This document shows positions 42,066-50,131 of a stretch of DNA of 51,729 nt, one piece after another (position 1 is the stretch's first letter; the number at the start of each line of letters is the position of its first letter). Position numbers and translations under genes: made by a program. The notes below the pieces were generated by a model, which was not told the DNA's origin, did no database searches, and worked only from the letters and a program-made list of their open reading frames with translations. The stretch is from NCBI GenBank assembly GCA_024637095.1, contig JAGXFV010000043.1, forward strand, positions 1-51,729, in the 5' to 3' direction. This stretch comes from Actinomycetes bacterium. Its GTDB lineage: Bacteria; Actinomycetota; Thermoleophilia; RBG-16-64-13.

Positions 42066-42769
42066 CTCGCGCCCCTCTTCGGTCCCGCCTCCGAGCGGAG
42101 TATCGGCTCTTGCTCGAGCTCCGCCCGCCGTGCGCCCAATAGCTCCCGCACTTCATCGTCACTCGTCTGAGAGAAGTCCTTGTACCAGGCCCCCACGGCA
42201 TAGAAGGGTTCGGGGGTGATCGCGCAGACTACCTCGTCCACTTCTCCCGCGAACTCCTCGCAGGTCTGCGGGGCCGCGGTGGGAACCGCCACTACTATGC
42301 GTGAGGGCCCCAACTGCTTCAGAGCCTGCACCGCGGCCCGCATGGTCGATCCCGTCGCCAGCCCGTCATCCACCAGGATAGCCGTCATGCCTCGCACGTC
42401 CGGAGGAGGCCGGCCCCCGCGATACTCCCCCTCACGCCGGTCGAGTTCCCGGCGCTCTCGCTCGGTCACGCCCTCCAGCACCTTTCTGTCGACTGAGAGG
42501 TAGGAGAGGACCTCGTCATTCAGCACGCGCACGCCGCTCGAGGCGATGGCTCCCATGGCCAACTCCTCGTGCCCGGGCACGCCCAGCTTGCGCACCAAAA
42601 ATACGTCGAGCGGCGCCCCGAGAACCCGGGCCACGCGATAGCCCACGGGAGTGCCGCCGCGGGGAAGGGCCAGGATGATGACGTCATCCCGGTCGGCGTA
42701 GGCACGGAGGCGATCCCCCACGACCCGACCGGCCTCATCTCGATTCTCGAATTGTCTCTCGCCGTACAT
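42062..42769 (-). CDS. Phosphoribosyltransferase-domain protein
   Basis: 235-residue PRTase type I fold protein. VIILALPRGGTPVGYRVARV is the first strand and loop, FLVRKLGVPGHEELAMGAIA is a hallmark of this subgroup, and TAILVDDGLATGSTMRAAVQ is the PRPP-binding motif (DDGLATG). VCAITPEPFYAVGAWYKDF with a C-terminal SQTSDDEV segment is also characteristic. Its base acceptor is not known for this subgroup. It starts at ATG 42769 and overlaps the alpha/beta hydrolase by four bases. Usually found with, or fused to, that hydrolase. Confidence 0.9.
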   Translation of the reverse strand: MYGERQFENRDEAGRVVGDRLRAYADRDDVIILALPRGGTPVGYRVARVLGAPLDVFLVRKLGVPGHEELAMGAIASSGVRVLNDEVLSYLSVDRKVLEGVTERERRELDRREGEYRGGRPPPDVRGMTAILVDDGLATGSTMRAAVQALKQLGPSRIVVAVPTAAPQTCEEFAGEVDEVVCAITPEPFYAVGAWYKDFSQTSDDEVRELLGARRAELEQEPILRSEAGPKRGAS

Positions 42770-42796
42770 CGAGGGTATCCGCCACCGTCGCAGCAG

Positions 42797-43246
42797 CTAC
42801 CCCTCCCACAGCTCTCGCAGCCCCGGAGGCAGACTGCCTGTGACGTCCTGGATCTCGCCGGAGGAGATTCTGCGGGCAAGGACGGCGAAGACCGCTCGGG
42901 CTTCGCGCGCTGGCTCGACCGGTCCACTCGTAACGATGCCTTCAGCTACCCGCTCGAGGAACTCCTCCCGGTCGGCCTTTATCGGCTTGCCCTTTGCCGT
43001 CCAGCCTTCATAGTACATACCCCGCAGAAGCATGGGCAACTGAGCCCCGAGTTGCACCGCCTCCGCGGGAGGCAACCGGTCCCGCAAGGCCTGCAGCACG
43101 GAGCGGAGGCTGATGTACGCGCGCCGACGGTCCTCGGTGTGGAGGTTTGTCTCGAGTTCTCCCAACCACTCGTTCGTGTCCTGCACAGTTCGATCGAACA
43201 CCTTCAACCCGGTTTGGCTCACGATCGTCACCTCCACTTGGTGCAC
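42797..43246 (-). CDS. DUF2267 domain protein
   Basis: 149-residue soluble protein of the DUF2267 family. The domain is seen in VFDRTVQDTNEWLGELETN, RRAYISLRSVLQALRDRLPP, EAVQLGAQLPMLLRGMYYEG and FLERVAEG. Function is not established; these are common in actinobacteria and proteobacteria, often near stress or membrane genes. The GTG 43246 start has no good ribosome site; GTG 43237 is an alternative. Located 27 bases from the phosphoribosyltransferase, same strand. Confidence 0.85.
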   Translation of the reverse strand: MHQVEVTIVSQTGLKVFDRTVQDTNEWLGELETNLHTEDRRRAYISLRSVLQALRDRLPPAEAVQLGAQLPMLLRGMYYEGWTAKGKPIKADREEFLERVAEGIVTSGPVEPAREARAVFAVLARRISSGEIQDVTGSLPPGLRELWEG

Positions 43247-43378
43247 CCAATTGAAGTATTGGTGGATGCCGGGACTGGTAAACGGCTCCTTGGCTTGGTG
43301 TAACCCCCCGCCCGCGGAACCGAGACCGTCTCCATCACCGATCTGCGCACGGGATTGCGCGCAGGGCCGTCACATGGC

Positions 43379-44260
43379 TCAGCAGACAGTCGGCTCCAGT
43401 CGCCGGGCTCCCTCTTCGGGCACGATCTCTTTCCCGGTGTGATGCGTATATACCTTGGTGAACTCCGCACCAAATAGGAAGATGATCGCCGAGTAGTAGA
43501 CCCAGATGAGCAGGGCCACCAGCGATCCTGCTGCGCCGTAGGTCGACCCGGTGCTGCTGTAACCCATATATATGCTGATCAGGTACTTACCGACAATGAA
43601 GAGCACAGCGGTAACCGCGGCCCCCACCCACACATCTTCCCAGGCGATCTTAACGTCGGGGAGCGCCCGAAAGAGCAGCGCGAACAGAGGCATGATGAGA
43701 AGAAGCGAGACAAAGACATCGATCACCCAGGGGATGAGCCGACTCCCCCCGAAATAGCCGGAAACCCAGTCCCCTGCAGCCGTGATGAAGGCACTCGAGA
43801 TCGTGACCGCTAAGAGCAGGACCCCCGCCAGAATAATCACGAGAAGGCCCTTTGCCCGGGAGATCACGGCCGCCTTCAGGCCGCCAGGTTTCTCTACTTC
43901 CCATACCTTGTCGAGCGCTTCTTGCAGTTGCGAGACTATGCCCGTCGCGCCGAAAACGAGGAGGGCGAAACCAAAAACCACGCCGATGATCCCCCCGGTG
44001 GTGGAGCCCTTCTGGCTGATAACCGTCTCCACGGTTCCGGCGACGTTGCTGCCCATCATCTCCTTTACCTGAGAGACCACTTGGTCCTGTGCCGACTGAG
44101 TGCCTATCAGCAAACCGGCGATGGTGATCAGCAAGAGCAGAAGCGGTCCCAGCGATAGCATGGTGTAAAAGGAGAGGGCTGCCGCCAGACGCGTTACCTT
44201 GTCATCCAACCCGTCCCTTACCGTCTGTTTCGTGACCGCCCAAACGTCCCCGGCACCCAT
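43379..44260 (-). CDS. YihY/BrkB-family inner membrane protein
   Basis: 293-residue membrane protein of the YihY/BrkB family (once called ribonuclease BN, which is now known to be wrong). After the amphipathic start VTKQTVRDGLDDKVTRLAAA come six hydrophobic segments: SFYTMLSLGPLLLLLITIAG, GIIGVVFGFALLVFGATGIV, LLVIILAGVLLLAVTISSAF, WVIDVFVSLLLIMPLFALLF, VGAAVTAVLFIVGKYLIS and LVALLIWVYYSAIIFLFGAE. The last contains the conserved YYSAxIFLFGAEF signature. ATG 44260 has ATGGAGG upstream and is preferred to the 44299 start. Function unknown; possibly transport or envelope. A 346-base non-coding stretch follows upstream. Confidence 0.9.
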   Translation of the reverse strand: MGAGDVWAVTKQTVRDGLDDKVTRLAAALSFYTMLSLGPLLLLLITIAGLLIGTQSAQDQVVSQVKEMMGSNVAGTVETVISQKGSTTGGIIGVVFGFALLVFGATGIVSQLQEALDKVWEVEKPGGLKAAVISRAKGLLVIILAGVLLLAVTISSAFITAAGDWVSGYFGGSRLIPWVIDVFVSLLLIMPLFALLFRALPDVKIAWEDVWVGAAVTAVLFIVGKYLISIYMGYSSTGSTYGAAGSLVALLIWVYYSAIIFLFGAEFTKVYTHHTGKEIVPEEGARRLEPTVC

Positions 44261-44606
44261 TGGCTCGCCTCCATCGCGATCCCTGCAGCGCTCGTACATT
44301 CTTACCCGCGGCGTATGCCACGACGGTCCCTCAGGTTCGCTGCAAGTTCTTCTTCAGCTTTTATCGGAATGCCGTATACCCGGAAAGCCTTGAACTATCG
44401 CAAATGCAGCGACTTCTGCGGGCGGGGGGGTGGGGCGGCGGCTTCCTACGCCCGACAAAACTAAACGGAGGTCGGACAGGGGCTAGAGGGTCAAGAAGGG
44501 CGGGTGGGGCGAAACAAAAGCCCGTTTCGCCCCACCCGCCGACTTCAGGAGGGATAGAGGAGCGGATTCGGCCAAATCCGTCCCTCGAGGTCGCTTTGGG
44601 GTCAGA
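44261..44606. other. Intergenic region with a strong inverted repeat
   Basis: No gene is supported in this 346-base stretch between two minus-strand genes. It contains the 17-bp inverted repeat at 44499-44540 and an irregular G-rich segment near 44420-44440. The promoter of the YihY/BrkB gene must lie here on the minus strand, but no convincing -10/-35 pair is visible. Confidence 0.5.
44499..44540 (-). terminator. 17-bp perfect inverted repeat, probable terminator of the 71-residue gene
   Basis: Arms 44499-44515 and 44524-44540 are exact complements (GGCGGGTGGGGCGAAAC on the plus strand), with an eight-base loop. It sits 66 bases downstream of the minus-strand gene ending at 44607. On that strand the hairpin is followed by CCTTCTTG, only weakly T-rich, so a terminator role is likely but not certain. 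Confidence 0.6.
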
Positions 44607-44822
44607 CTACGGCAGAGTCAGCACGTCCGGTTCGTCGCGGTACTCCGCCAGCACCTCGCGCAGCAAGGCGCTCAGACAGATGTGCTCGTCTGCCTCTTCG
44701 GGGCGAAGGGCTCCCTGAGCGCGAGCAGCGGAGTTACTCGTGTCCCGGTCGAGATCTCCGGAAATCACCCGGAGCCCGGGACGTTGCGGCGGCGGAAGCT
44801 GGATTTTGACGGCGCGTTCCAT
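44607..44822 (-). CDS. Small hypothetical protein, 71 residues
   Basis: MERAVKIQLPPPQRPGLRVI begins a 71-residue soluble protein with no recognised domain. It has a Pro-rich N-terminus and an acidic C-terminal half (RPEEADEHICLSALL, EVLAEYRDEPDVL). ATG 44822 has AGGAGGTG with ideal spacing, one of the best ribosome sites in the window, which is the main reason to believe it is real. A terminator-like hairpin follows downstream. It lies beside the histidine kinase gene on the same strand but separated by 43 bases. Function unknown. Confidence 0.6.
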   Translation of the reverse strand: MERAVKIQLPPPQRPGLRVISGDLDRDTSNSAARAQGALRPEEADEHICLSALLREVLAEYRDEPDVLTLP

Positions 44823-44865
44823 TGGGACACCTCCTGCTGTATGCAAGCAGTTTCGCCGCGGCGGG

Positions 44866-46320
44866 TTAAGTTGCTGTTAGAGGCGAGTTAGAATGCTCTA
44901 ACGGCCCCTCTAACAATGGAATCCGCATCACGAAAACCGCGCCGAGGGTCCCATTATTCCGCGCAATAAGCCGGCCCTGATGCACCTCCGCCAGTCGCCG
45001 GGCGATCGCCAAGCCCAGGCCGCTCCCTCCGCCGCCACCGGGGCGATTCTGCCCGGGAGAGCGATAGAACCGGTCGAAGACTCGCTCGAGCTCATCCTCG
45101 CGGATTCCCGGACCATCATCTTTGACCGTCACCTCCGCCCACGGCCGATCCTCCGTACAGACCACATCGATCCGGCCTCCCTCGACCGTGTGACCGACCG
45201 CGTTACTTATCAAGTTGAGTAGCGCCTGCAGCAGAAGATCGCGATTCCCGAGCACCGGCAGCGCACCGCCATGGGTGAAGGTAAAGCGGCGCAGGCCCAA
45301 GCCTTGTCCTCGCACTATCGCCTCTTCTACGACCTCACCCAGATCGAGCGGCCCCAGCGGCGGAGGTCCGCCGGCCTCGAGCCGGGCCAGGCGCAACAGA
45401 TCGCTCACCAGGTCGCTGGTTCTCTTGAGCTCCTCGAGCACCAGATCAACAGTCGCTCCCTGATCCTCGGTGAGGCCGCCTTCGGCGCGCATCACGTCCA
45501 GATGCCCTCTTGCAATGGTCAGTGGCGTGCGCATCTCGTGAGAAGCATCCGCGATAAAGCGGCGTTGTTCCGCGAAGGCAGCTTCCAGCCGATCCAACAT
45601 CCGATTCAAGGTGTCCACCAGCTTGCCCACGTCGTCCTCTTCGGGACCTTCGTATTCGACCCGTTGGGACAGGGAAGCGTGCGTGACCAGACCGGCGGTG
45701 CGTGCAGCTGCGTTTAGGGGTCGCAAGGACGCGGCCGCGATTCGCCGGGAGATGAGACCGCCTCCGGCGCTCACGGCGATTCCGGCGATCAACAATGCCC
45801 GGGCTAGGTCTCCCGCCGTGCTTTCGAGCGGTTCAGTAGGTAGGGCCGCCTGAAATACCGCCAGCAACTCTCCAGAGGGGTCGAACACCGGAACTGTCGC
45901 CAGGCGATAGGTCTCCGATTCCACCTCGATCTCGGCGAAGGAGCGGGTGGTTCCCGCCGGACCGAGATTGGTGATGTTCCGCCGAATGGGCGCCGGCGGC
46001 TCTCCCGTGGCCGAGAGCAATTCGCCGTCCGCCATCCACAGGACGAGAACCGCCTCCGCGCCGTTGGACCGTGCGCTGAGATACGCGCGCGAGGCCTCTC
46101 GCAAGTCGTCTGCGCCCCTATCCGTGGCACTCTGCACCGCGGCCACATATGCCTCGGTCTCTCGGAGGAGGGCTTGATCGAGTTCAGCCGAAAGCTGCCG
46201 GGAAAATATGGTGTAGGAGACGGCGGAGAGAAGCGCAACTCCCAGCGCGATACCGGCGGTGATACCCCACGCCACCCGCGCGGAGGCGGAGAGTTTCCTG
46301 GGGAGATGAATACCGAACAT
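44866..46320 (-). CDS. Sensor histidine kinase (OmpR-partner type)
   Basis: 484-residue membrane sensor kinase. A first membrane segment near residues 15-38 (WGITAGIALGVALLSAV) and a second near 175-195 flank an external sensing domain. A HAMP-like linker follows, then HisKA with FIADASHEMRTPLTIARGHL (phospho-acceptor His261). The ATPase domain carries NLISNAVGHT (N box), VKDDGPGIREDELERVF (G1), and GSGLGLAIARRLAEVHQG (G2). ATG 46320 begins 2 bases after the response regulator stop, with GAGGTA upstream; the open frame beyond it is antisense-like and not used. Forms a two-component pair with the next gene. Signal unknown. Confidence 0.92.
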   Translation of the reverse strand: MFGIHLPRKLSASARVAWGITAGIALGVALLSAVSYTIFSRQLSAELDQALLRETEAYVAAVQSATDRGADDLREASRAYLSARSNGAEAVLVLWMADGELLSATGEPPAPIRRNITNLGPAGTTRSFAEIEVESETYRLATVPVFDPSGELLAVFQAALPTEPLESTAGDLARALLIAGIAVSAGGGLISRRIAAASLRPLNAAARTAGLVTHASLSQRVEYEGPEEDDVGKLVDTLNRMLDRLEAAFAEQRRFIADASHEMRTPLTIARGHLDVMRAEGGLTEDQGATVDLVLEELKRTSDLVSDLLRLARLEAGGPPPLGPLDLGEVVEEAIVRGQGLGLRRFTFTHGGALPVLGNRDLLLQALLNLISNAVGHTVEGGRIDVVCTEDRPWAEVTVKDDGPGIREDELERVFDRFYRSPGQNRPGGGGGSGLGLAIARRLAEVHQGRLIARNNGTLGAVFVMRIPLLEGPLEHSNSPLTAT

Positions 46321-46322
46321 GC

Positions 46323-46988
46323 CTACCTCGGTAGTCGGTACCCAACTCCGCGCACGGTTTCGATTACCGATGGCTCGCCCTCGATGTCGAGCCGGCGGCG
46401 GAGATAGAGAACGTAGACGTCGACCACGTTGCTCTCGGTGTCGAAGTTGATCCCCCAAACCGCGTCCAGCAACTGCTGCCGGGCAAGCACCTGCCCGGGG
46501 TGGCGCATCAGGTATTCGAGCAGGGAGAACTCGCGCCCGGGAAGATCGTACTGCTTGCCCCTGCGATCAACCACGCGGGTGCGGGTATCGAGGCTGAGAT
46601 CACCCACTTCCAGAAGGTCGGTGCGGGCTTGTTCCTGCCGAGTCAGGGCTCGTACCCGAGCGGCCAGTTCCCGGAAGGCGAAGGGCTTGGTCAGGTAATC
46701 ATTGGCGCCCATGTCGAGCAGGGAAACCTTATCATCCACCTCTACGAGGGCGCTCAGCACAAGAACGGGGACGTCACTCGAGCTCTCGCGAAGTCCACGC
46801 AGAACCTCCCGGCCATCCCCATCGGGCAACACCAGATCCAGCACAACCAGGTCGTGCTGTCCGCCCAGACCCGCGTCGATGGCTTCCGAGACCGTCCCGA
46901 CGCGATCTACTGTATGGCCCTCGGCCTTGAGGCCCTTCACGATGAACGAGGCGATCTTATCCTCGTCCTCGACCAAAAGGATTCTCAA
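46323..46988 (-). CDS. OmpR/PhoB-family response regulator
   Basis: 221-residue DNA-binding response regulator. The receiver domain shows ILLVEDEDKIASFIVKGL (acidic pocket), LVVLDLVLPDGDG with phospho-acceptor Asp51, VLVLSALVEVDDKV, and NDYLTKPFAFRELAARV with the conserved Lys. The C-terminal winged helix (from about residue 125) has LPGREFSLLEYLMRHPGQVL, VWGINFDTESNVVDVYVLYL and VRGVGYRLPR, the full OmpR type. The start is 6 bases from the stop of the Lys/Ala-rich protein gene upstream; the kinase follows after 2 bases. Targets cannot be read from the sequence. Confidence 0.95.
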   Translation of the reverse strand: MRILLVEDEDKIASFIVKGLKAEGHTVDRVGTVSEAIDAGLGGQHDLVVLDLVLPDGDGREVLRGLRESSSDVPVLVLSALVEVDDKVSLLDMGANDYLTKPFAFRELAARVRALTRQEQARTDLLEVGDLSLDTRTRVVDRRGKQYDLPGREFSLLEYLMRHPGQVLARQQLLDAVWGINFDTESNVVDVYVLYLRRRLDIEGEPSVIETVRGVGYRLPR

Positions 46989-46993
46989 ACGAT

Positions 46994-47824
46994 CTACTTC
47001 TTCTTTCCCTTGGAGGGTGACGGTTTGCCACCCGATGCTGCCTCGCTATGCGATTGCGCTCCAGTACTCTTTGCCGCCTTTCCCGTTGCAGGAGCGGCCC
47101 GCTTCTGTGCCGGCTTCGCCGCTTGCTGTTTGTGGACGGCTTTACTCTTGGCGGATTTGGTGACTTTGGCTTTGGGCGCCGCCTTCTTCTGGGCCGGTGA
47201 GGCCTTAGCCGTTGCGAGAACGGGCTTCTCCGCGGCCGGCTTGGCCTCCTCGGTGGCCTGCGGTGCTGGCTTTGGCTTTGGGGGAGGTTTGACCTTCTCC
47301 GCGGCCGGCTTGGCCTCCTCGGGCGCTTGCGCAGCCGTGCCGAACCCGACCTCTTCGTCGGGCTTCTCCGCTTTCTTATCGTCGAGCTTCTCCGCCTTCT
47401 CATCGTCGGGCTTCTCCACCGTAACCAGAATAACCGGTGCCGAGGAAGTGAGCGTCGTTTCAGCGACCGCGGAAGGCATCGGCCGGGTGGGGCTCGTCGT
47501 TTCGGCCAACGGACGGTTGGCAAGGGTGTAGCCCGTATTATCTACCAGGACCGCGCGCGCCGAAGAGGCGGATTCCCTTGGGCTCGTTGGGGTCAGTCTC
47601 TCGGCCACCGTCGTTACGGTGGTAGCCGTCGAAGGCGAAATTTCGACCGTCTCTAGTTCAGAGGGGTCATCAGAAAGCCACCCACCGACCTCCTGCATAA
47701 TGGCAAAGGGTAGCTCGCCATCAGCCGGGCCTTTCACGCCAAAGATGTACTGGTACAGGACGACCATGTTGACGACCATAAGCACGGCCAAGAGTGATTT
47801 GAAGACCAGTTCTGACTTTCTCAT
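46994..47824 (-). CDS. Membrane-anchored Lys/Ala/Pro-rich protein of unknown function
   Basis: 276-residue protein. Residues about 9-30 are a single hydrophobic segment (LVFKSLLAVLMVVNMVVLYQ) that could be a signal anchor. Residues 35-140 are Thr/Ser-rich, and the rest is Lys, Ala, Pro and Glu repeats such as EEAKPAAEK and KAEKPDEE, ending in a highly basic GKPSPSKGKKK tail. No enzyme or binding domain is visible. ATG 47824 has GAGG seven bases upstream and follows a TATAAT at 47920-47915. Located just upstream of the two-component genes on the same strand and possibly co-transcribed. A basic tail could interact with acidic wall polymers or DNA; that is speculation. Confidence 0.72.
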   Translation of the reverse strand: MRKSELVFKSLLAVLMVVNMVVLYQYIFGVKGPADGELPFAIMQEVGGWLSDDPSELETVEISPSTATTVTTVAERLTPTSPRESASSARAVLVDNTGYTLANRPLAETTSPTRPMPSAVAETTLTSSAPVILVTVEKPDDEKAEKLDDKKAEKPDEEVGFGTAAQAPEEAKPAAEKVKPPPKPKPAPQATEEAKPAAEKPVLATAKASPAQKKAAPKAKVTKSAKSKAVHKQQAAKPAQKRAAPATGKAAKSTGAQSHSEAASGGKPSPSKGKKK

Positions 47825-48162
47825 TTGTCGCCTCGCTCTCGGGGGCGGCTGGCTCCGGTGTGGCCTTGCCCGGCACCGCGGACAACAGCGGCACGCATAC
47901 GCAAAGTCCTCAACATTATAAGCGATTACATCGGCAAAAAGATATGCTTAGTTTAGCCTCTTTTTTCTCACGAGTAGTACATCATTAGACCCACATTAGA
48001 AACATCGAGCAGATCTACTTGACTAGCTACGTGAGCACGAAAATCAGGCCACAGACGGATCCCAGTTTACCCCGCCGGAGCCGGCGATGGGAGTCCCTGC
48101 GGGCGGGAATTCCATCTTCGTTAGCCGGGCGAAAATGGAGCCGGAATCGCGAGAAGCTCAAA
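47825..48162. other. AT-rich intergenic region, promoter of the 46994-47824 gene
   Basis: About 340 bases without a gene. The part 47911-48010 is AT-rich compared with the rest of the window. It includes the -10 element noted separately. I see no hairpin or small gene that I would support. Confidence 0.5.
47915..47920 (-). promoter_or_regulatory. -10 element (TATAAT)
   Basis: On the minus strand these six bases are an exact TATAAT, about 90 bases before the start codon of the Lys/Ala/Pro-rich protein. No good -35 is seen at 17 bases, only an AT-rich stretch with TTTTTGCC. Probably the promoter for this gene and perhaps the two-component genes after it. Confidence 0.5.
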
Positions 48163-48235
48163 TGCCCCCGGCAGGAATCGAACCTGCGGCACAAGGTTTA
48201 GGAAACCTTTGCTCTATCCCCTGAGCTACGAGGGC
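48163..48235 (-). tRNA. tRNA-Arg, anticodon CCT
   Basis: On the minus strand a full cloverleaf is seen. The acceptor arm GCCCTCG pairs with CGGGGGC with one T-G pair and discriminator A. The D-arm starts TAGCTCAG, the anticodon loop is TTCCTAA inside GGTTTCCTAAACC, and the T-arm shows GGTTCGATTCC. The anticodon CCT reads AGG arginine codons. No CCA is encoded. It lies between intergenic DNA and the methyltransferase gene, both on the minus strand. Confidence 0.95.
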
Positions 48236-48245
48236 GCGGAGGGGG

Positions 48246-48254
48246 ATTTTAGCA
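48246..48254 (-). promoter_or_regulatory. Extended -10 promoter element of tRNA-Arg
   Basis: On the minus strand TGCTAAAAT lies so that transcription would begin about 4 bases before the tRNA. No matched -35 hexamer at 17 bases is seen. The identical nine bases occur before the DUF4126 gene at 51455-51463, which supports a promoter role. Confidence 0.5.
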
Positions 48255-48344
48255 TCCGCGTAGTCAAACCGCGGGGGTACCGAGACTTGACAACAACACT
48301 TGACAGACAGGACAGACACGCGATCGCGCCTCCCAACGGTCGCC

Positions 48345-49151
48345 CTATCCCCGCTTGCGCACCTTCCAGATCTGCTCGTATGGCCAGCGACGGGCCCAAT
48401 CGCGCACCTCGTCCGTCACGTAGGTGCTGACCGCTGCTGCGGCAGGCCGTAGTTCGATCAGGTCCTCGACGTCCAGACCGTTTCCACGGAAAAGGCGAAT
48501 CCACTCGCCGTAAGGCAGCATGAACTCAACCCAGTCCTCATCGATCACTGCCTTGAGGCTGAAGTAGTCGCGCACGAGTTCCTTGCAGGGAACGTCCTTA
48601 TCCAAGGCCAAGCAGAGCACCTGGATGGGAGTCGAGCCGCTGAACGCCAGCAGGCCACCCGGGCGCAGGAGCCGCGCGGCCTCCGGGATGGTGCGGTAGG
48701 GATCGGTGAAGGCGGTGGCGCCCCAATCGCAGAAAACGATGTCGAAACTCTCACCGGGCAGGGGCACCGCCTCGGCGCTCGCGTGGATCAGGGGGAACTC
48801 GAGCCCAGCGGTTTCCATCAGCCGGCGGGCATGTTCCAACTGATTCTCGGAGACGTCCAGCCCGACGGGACGGGCGCCCCGCTTCGCCAGCGCGATAGAC
48901 CATTGCGCGGCCCCACAACCCAGCTCGAGAACGTCACGGCCCTCGACGTCACCCAGCACCTGGAGTTCCGATTCGGGAATCTGCCAAACCCCCCAGGCGA
49001 GTCCTCCCGACTCGGCCAGTTGCGGGCCGTGGTCCAGCTGGTAGCTGAGACTGACTTCATTCCAGGATTCCCGGTTTATGCGCGCATGAGGCGAAAGGTC
49101 GTCCTCCTCCAGCCCGGAGCGCCGCTCCTTTCCGCCGCTTCCGGCGGTCAC
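48345..49151 (-). CDS. Class I SAM-dependent methyltransferase
   Basis: 268-residue methyltransferase of the Methyltransf_11/25 type. DVLELGCGAAQWSIALAKRG is motif I, VGLDVSENQLEHARR binds the ribose, and FDIVFCDWGATAFTDPYRTI with EAARLLRPGGLLAF are motifs II and III. The N-terminal region INRESWNEVSLSYQLDHGPQ and C-terminal half are typical of small-molecule methyltransferases without a known substrate. The GTG start at 49151 shares four bases with the ddl stop (GTGA), indicating coupling. The tRNA-Arg gene follows downstream on the same strand. Confidence 0.88.
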   Translation of the reverse strand: MTAGSGGKERRSGLEEDDLSPHARINRESWNEVSLSYQLDHGPQLAESGGLAWGVWQIPESELQVLGDVEGRDVLELGCGAAQWSIALAKRGARPVGLDVSENQLEHARRLMETAGLEFPLIHASAEAVPLPGESFDIVFCDWGATAFTDPYRTIPEAARLLRPGGLLAFSGSTPIQVLCLALDKDVPCKELVRDYFSLKAVIDEDWVEFMLPYGEWIRLFRGNGLDVEDLIELRPAAAAVSTYVTDEVRDWARRWPYEQIWKVRKRG

Positions 49152-50131
49152 GCCCGCCGTCCATGGCGATGGCGTGCACCGGAGAGGAAGGCGGTGCGGG
49201 TGACCGCTTCCACGAGTTCCTCGAAGGAAAGCCCGGCGGCCTCAGCCGCCAGCGGCATGAGCGAGGTCTCGGTGAGCCCGGGGATGGTGTTCAACTCGAG
49301 TACCCACGGCGTGCCTTCCTCGTCCAGGATGACGTCCACCCGGCCGAAACCCTCGCATCCCAGGGCCTCGAAAGTGCGGCGCGCGGCATCCTCCACCCGG
49401 GCTGCGGTTTCTGCGTCCAAATCTGCCGGAGCCGTGAAGTCGGTCTCTCCCGGCGTGTAGCGGGACTCGAAGTCGTAAAAGGCGTAACGGCTCTTGGGGG
49501 TAGCCTCGACGATCGGCAGAATCTGCAGACCTTGTCCGGGCCGTTCCAGCAGGCTGATCGCCAATTCTCGACCAACGACGTGCTTCTCCAGGAGTACTTT
49601 CCGGTCGAAGGAAAGGGCGGACACCATGGCCCGGGGCAGATCCCGGGCTTCGGCCGCGAAGTTGATTCCCAGAGCCGACCCCTGAGCGGCCGGCTTCACC
49701 ACGATGGGCAGGCCGAGCTCGCGGGCGATTACTTCCAGGGCGTCCTTCGCCCCCAACTCCCTGAAGGCGGCATCGCTAAAGGCGTGAAAAGCAGGCGTGG
49801 GTATGCCCTCGGCTTCCAGGATGTGCTTGGTCAGCACCTTGTCCATCGCCTGGATGCTCGCCCTGACACCCGAACCGATGTAGGGGATGTCCAGGATCTC
49901 CAGAAGTTCCTGCACGGTGCCGTCCTCCCCGCCCTTACCGTGCAGAGCGATGAACGCTACATCCGGGCGAAGCTCCGCCAGCCGGCGCACCAAAGATTCG
50001 TCCACGTCGATCTCGGTAACCCGGTAACCCCCGCTCGTCAGCGCACGGCTGACTCGCTGGCCCGTGAGGAGAGAGACGTCCCGCTCCAAAGACCTTCCCC
50101 CATAAAGAACGGCTACGTGCTCCTCACCCAT
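49148..50131 (-). CDS. ddl: D-alanine--D-alanine ligase
   Basis: ATP-grasp ligase joining two D-alanines for peptidoglycan, 327 residues, slightly shorter than typical. Seen: VAVLYGGRSLERDVSLLTG at the N-terminus (Glu contacting the first D-Ala), VAFIALHGKGGEDGTVQELL, IPYIGSGVRASIQAMDKVLT, LPIVVKPAAQGSALGINF, and GFGRVDVILDEEGTPWVLE with LNTIPGLTETSLMP as the metal and second D-Ala site. ATG 50131 has GGAAGGAG upstream and is preferred to starts up to 50311, which would extend into the aminotransferase gene. It overlaps the methyltransferase by four bases and the aminotransferase by eight. Some relatives make D-Ala-D-Lac; not distinguishable here. Confidence 0.95.
   Translation of the reverse strand: MGEEHVAVLYGGRSLERDVSLLTGQRVSRALTSGGYRVTEIDVDESLVRRLAELRPDVAFIALHGKGGEDGTVQELLEILDIPYIGSGVRASIQAMDKVLTKHILEAEGIPTPAFHAFSDAAFRELGAKDALEVIARELGLPIVVKPAAQGSALGINFAAEARDLPRAMVSALSFDRKVLLEKHVVGRELAISLLERPGQGLQILPIVEATPKSRYAFYDFESRYTPGETDFTAPADLDAETAARVEDAARRTFEALGCEGFGRVDVILDEEGTPWVLELNTIPGLTETSLMPLAAEAAGLSFEELVEAVTRTAFLSGARHRHGRRA

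Noticed and set aside
46500-47531. 343-codon plus-strand frame
   Set aside because: It is the antisense shadow of the response regulator and the repetitive Lys/Ala/Pro-rich gene; its product is an artefact-like run of Ala, Leu, Phe and Cys without a domain.
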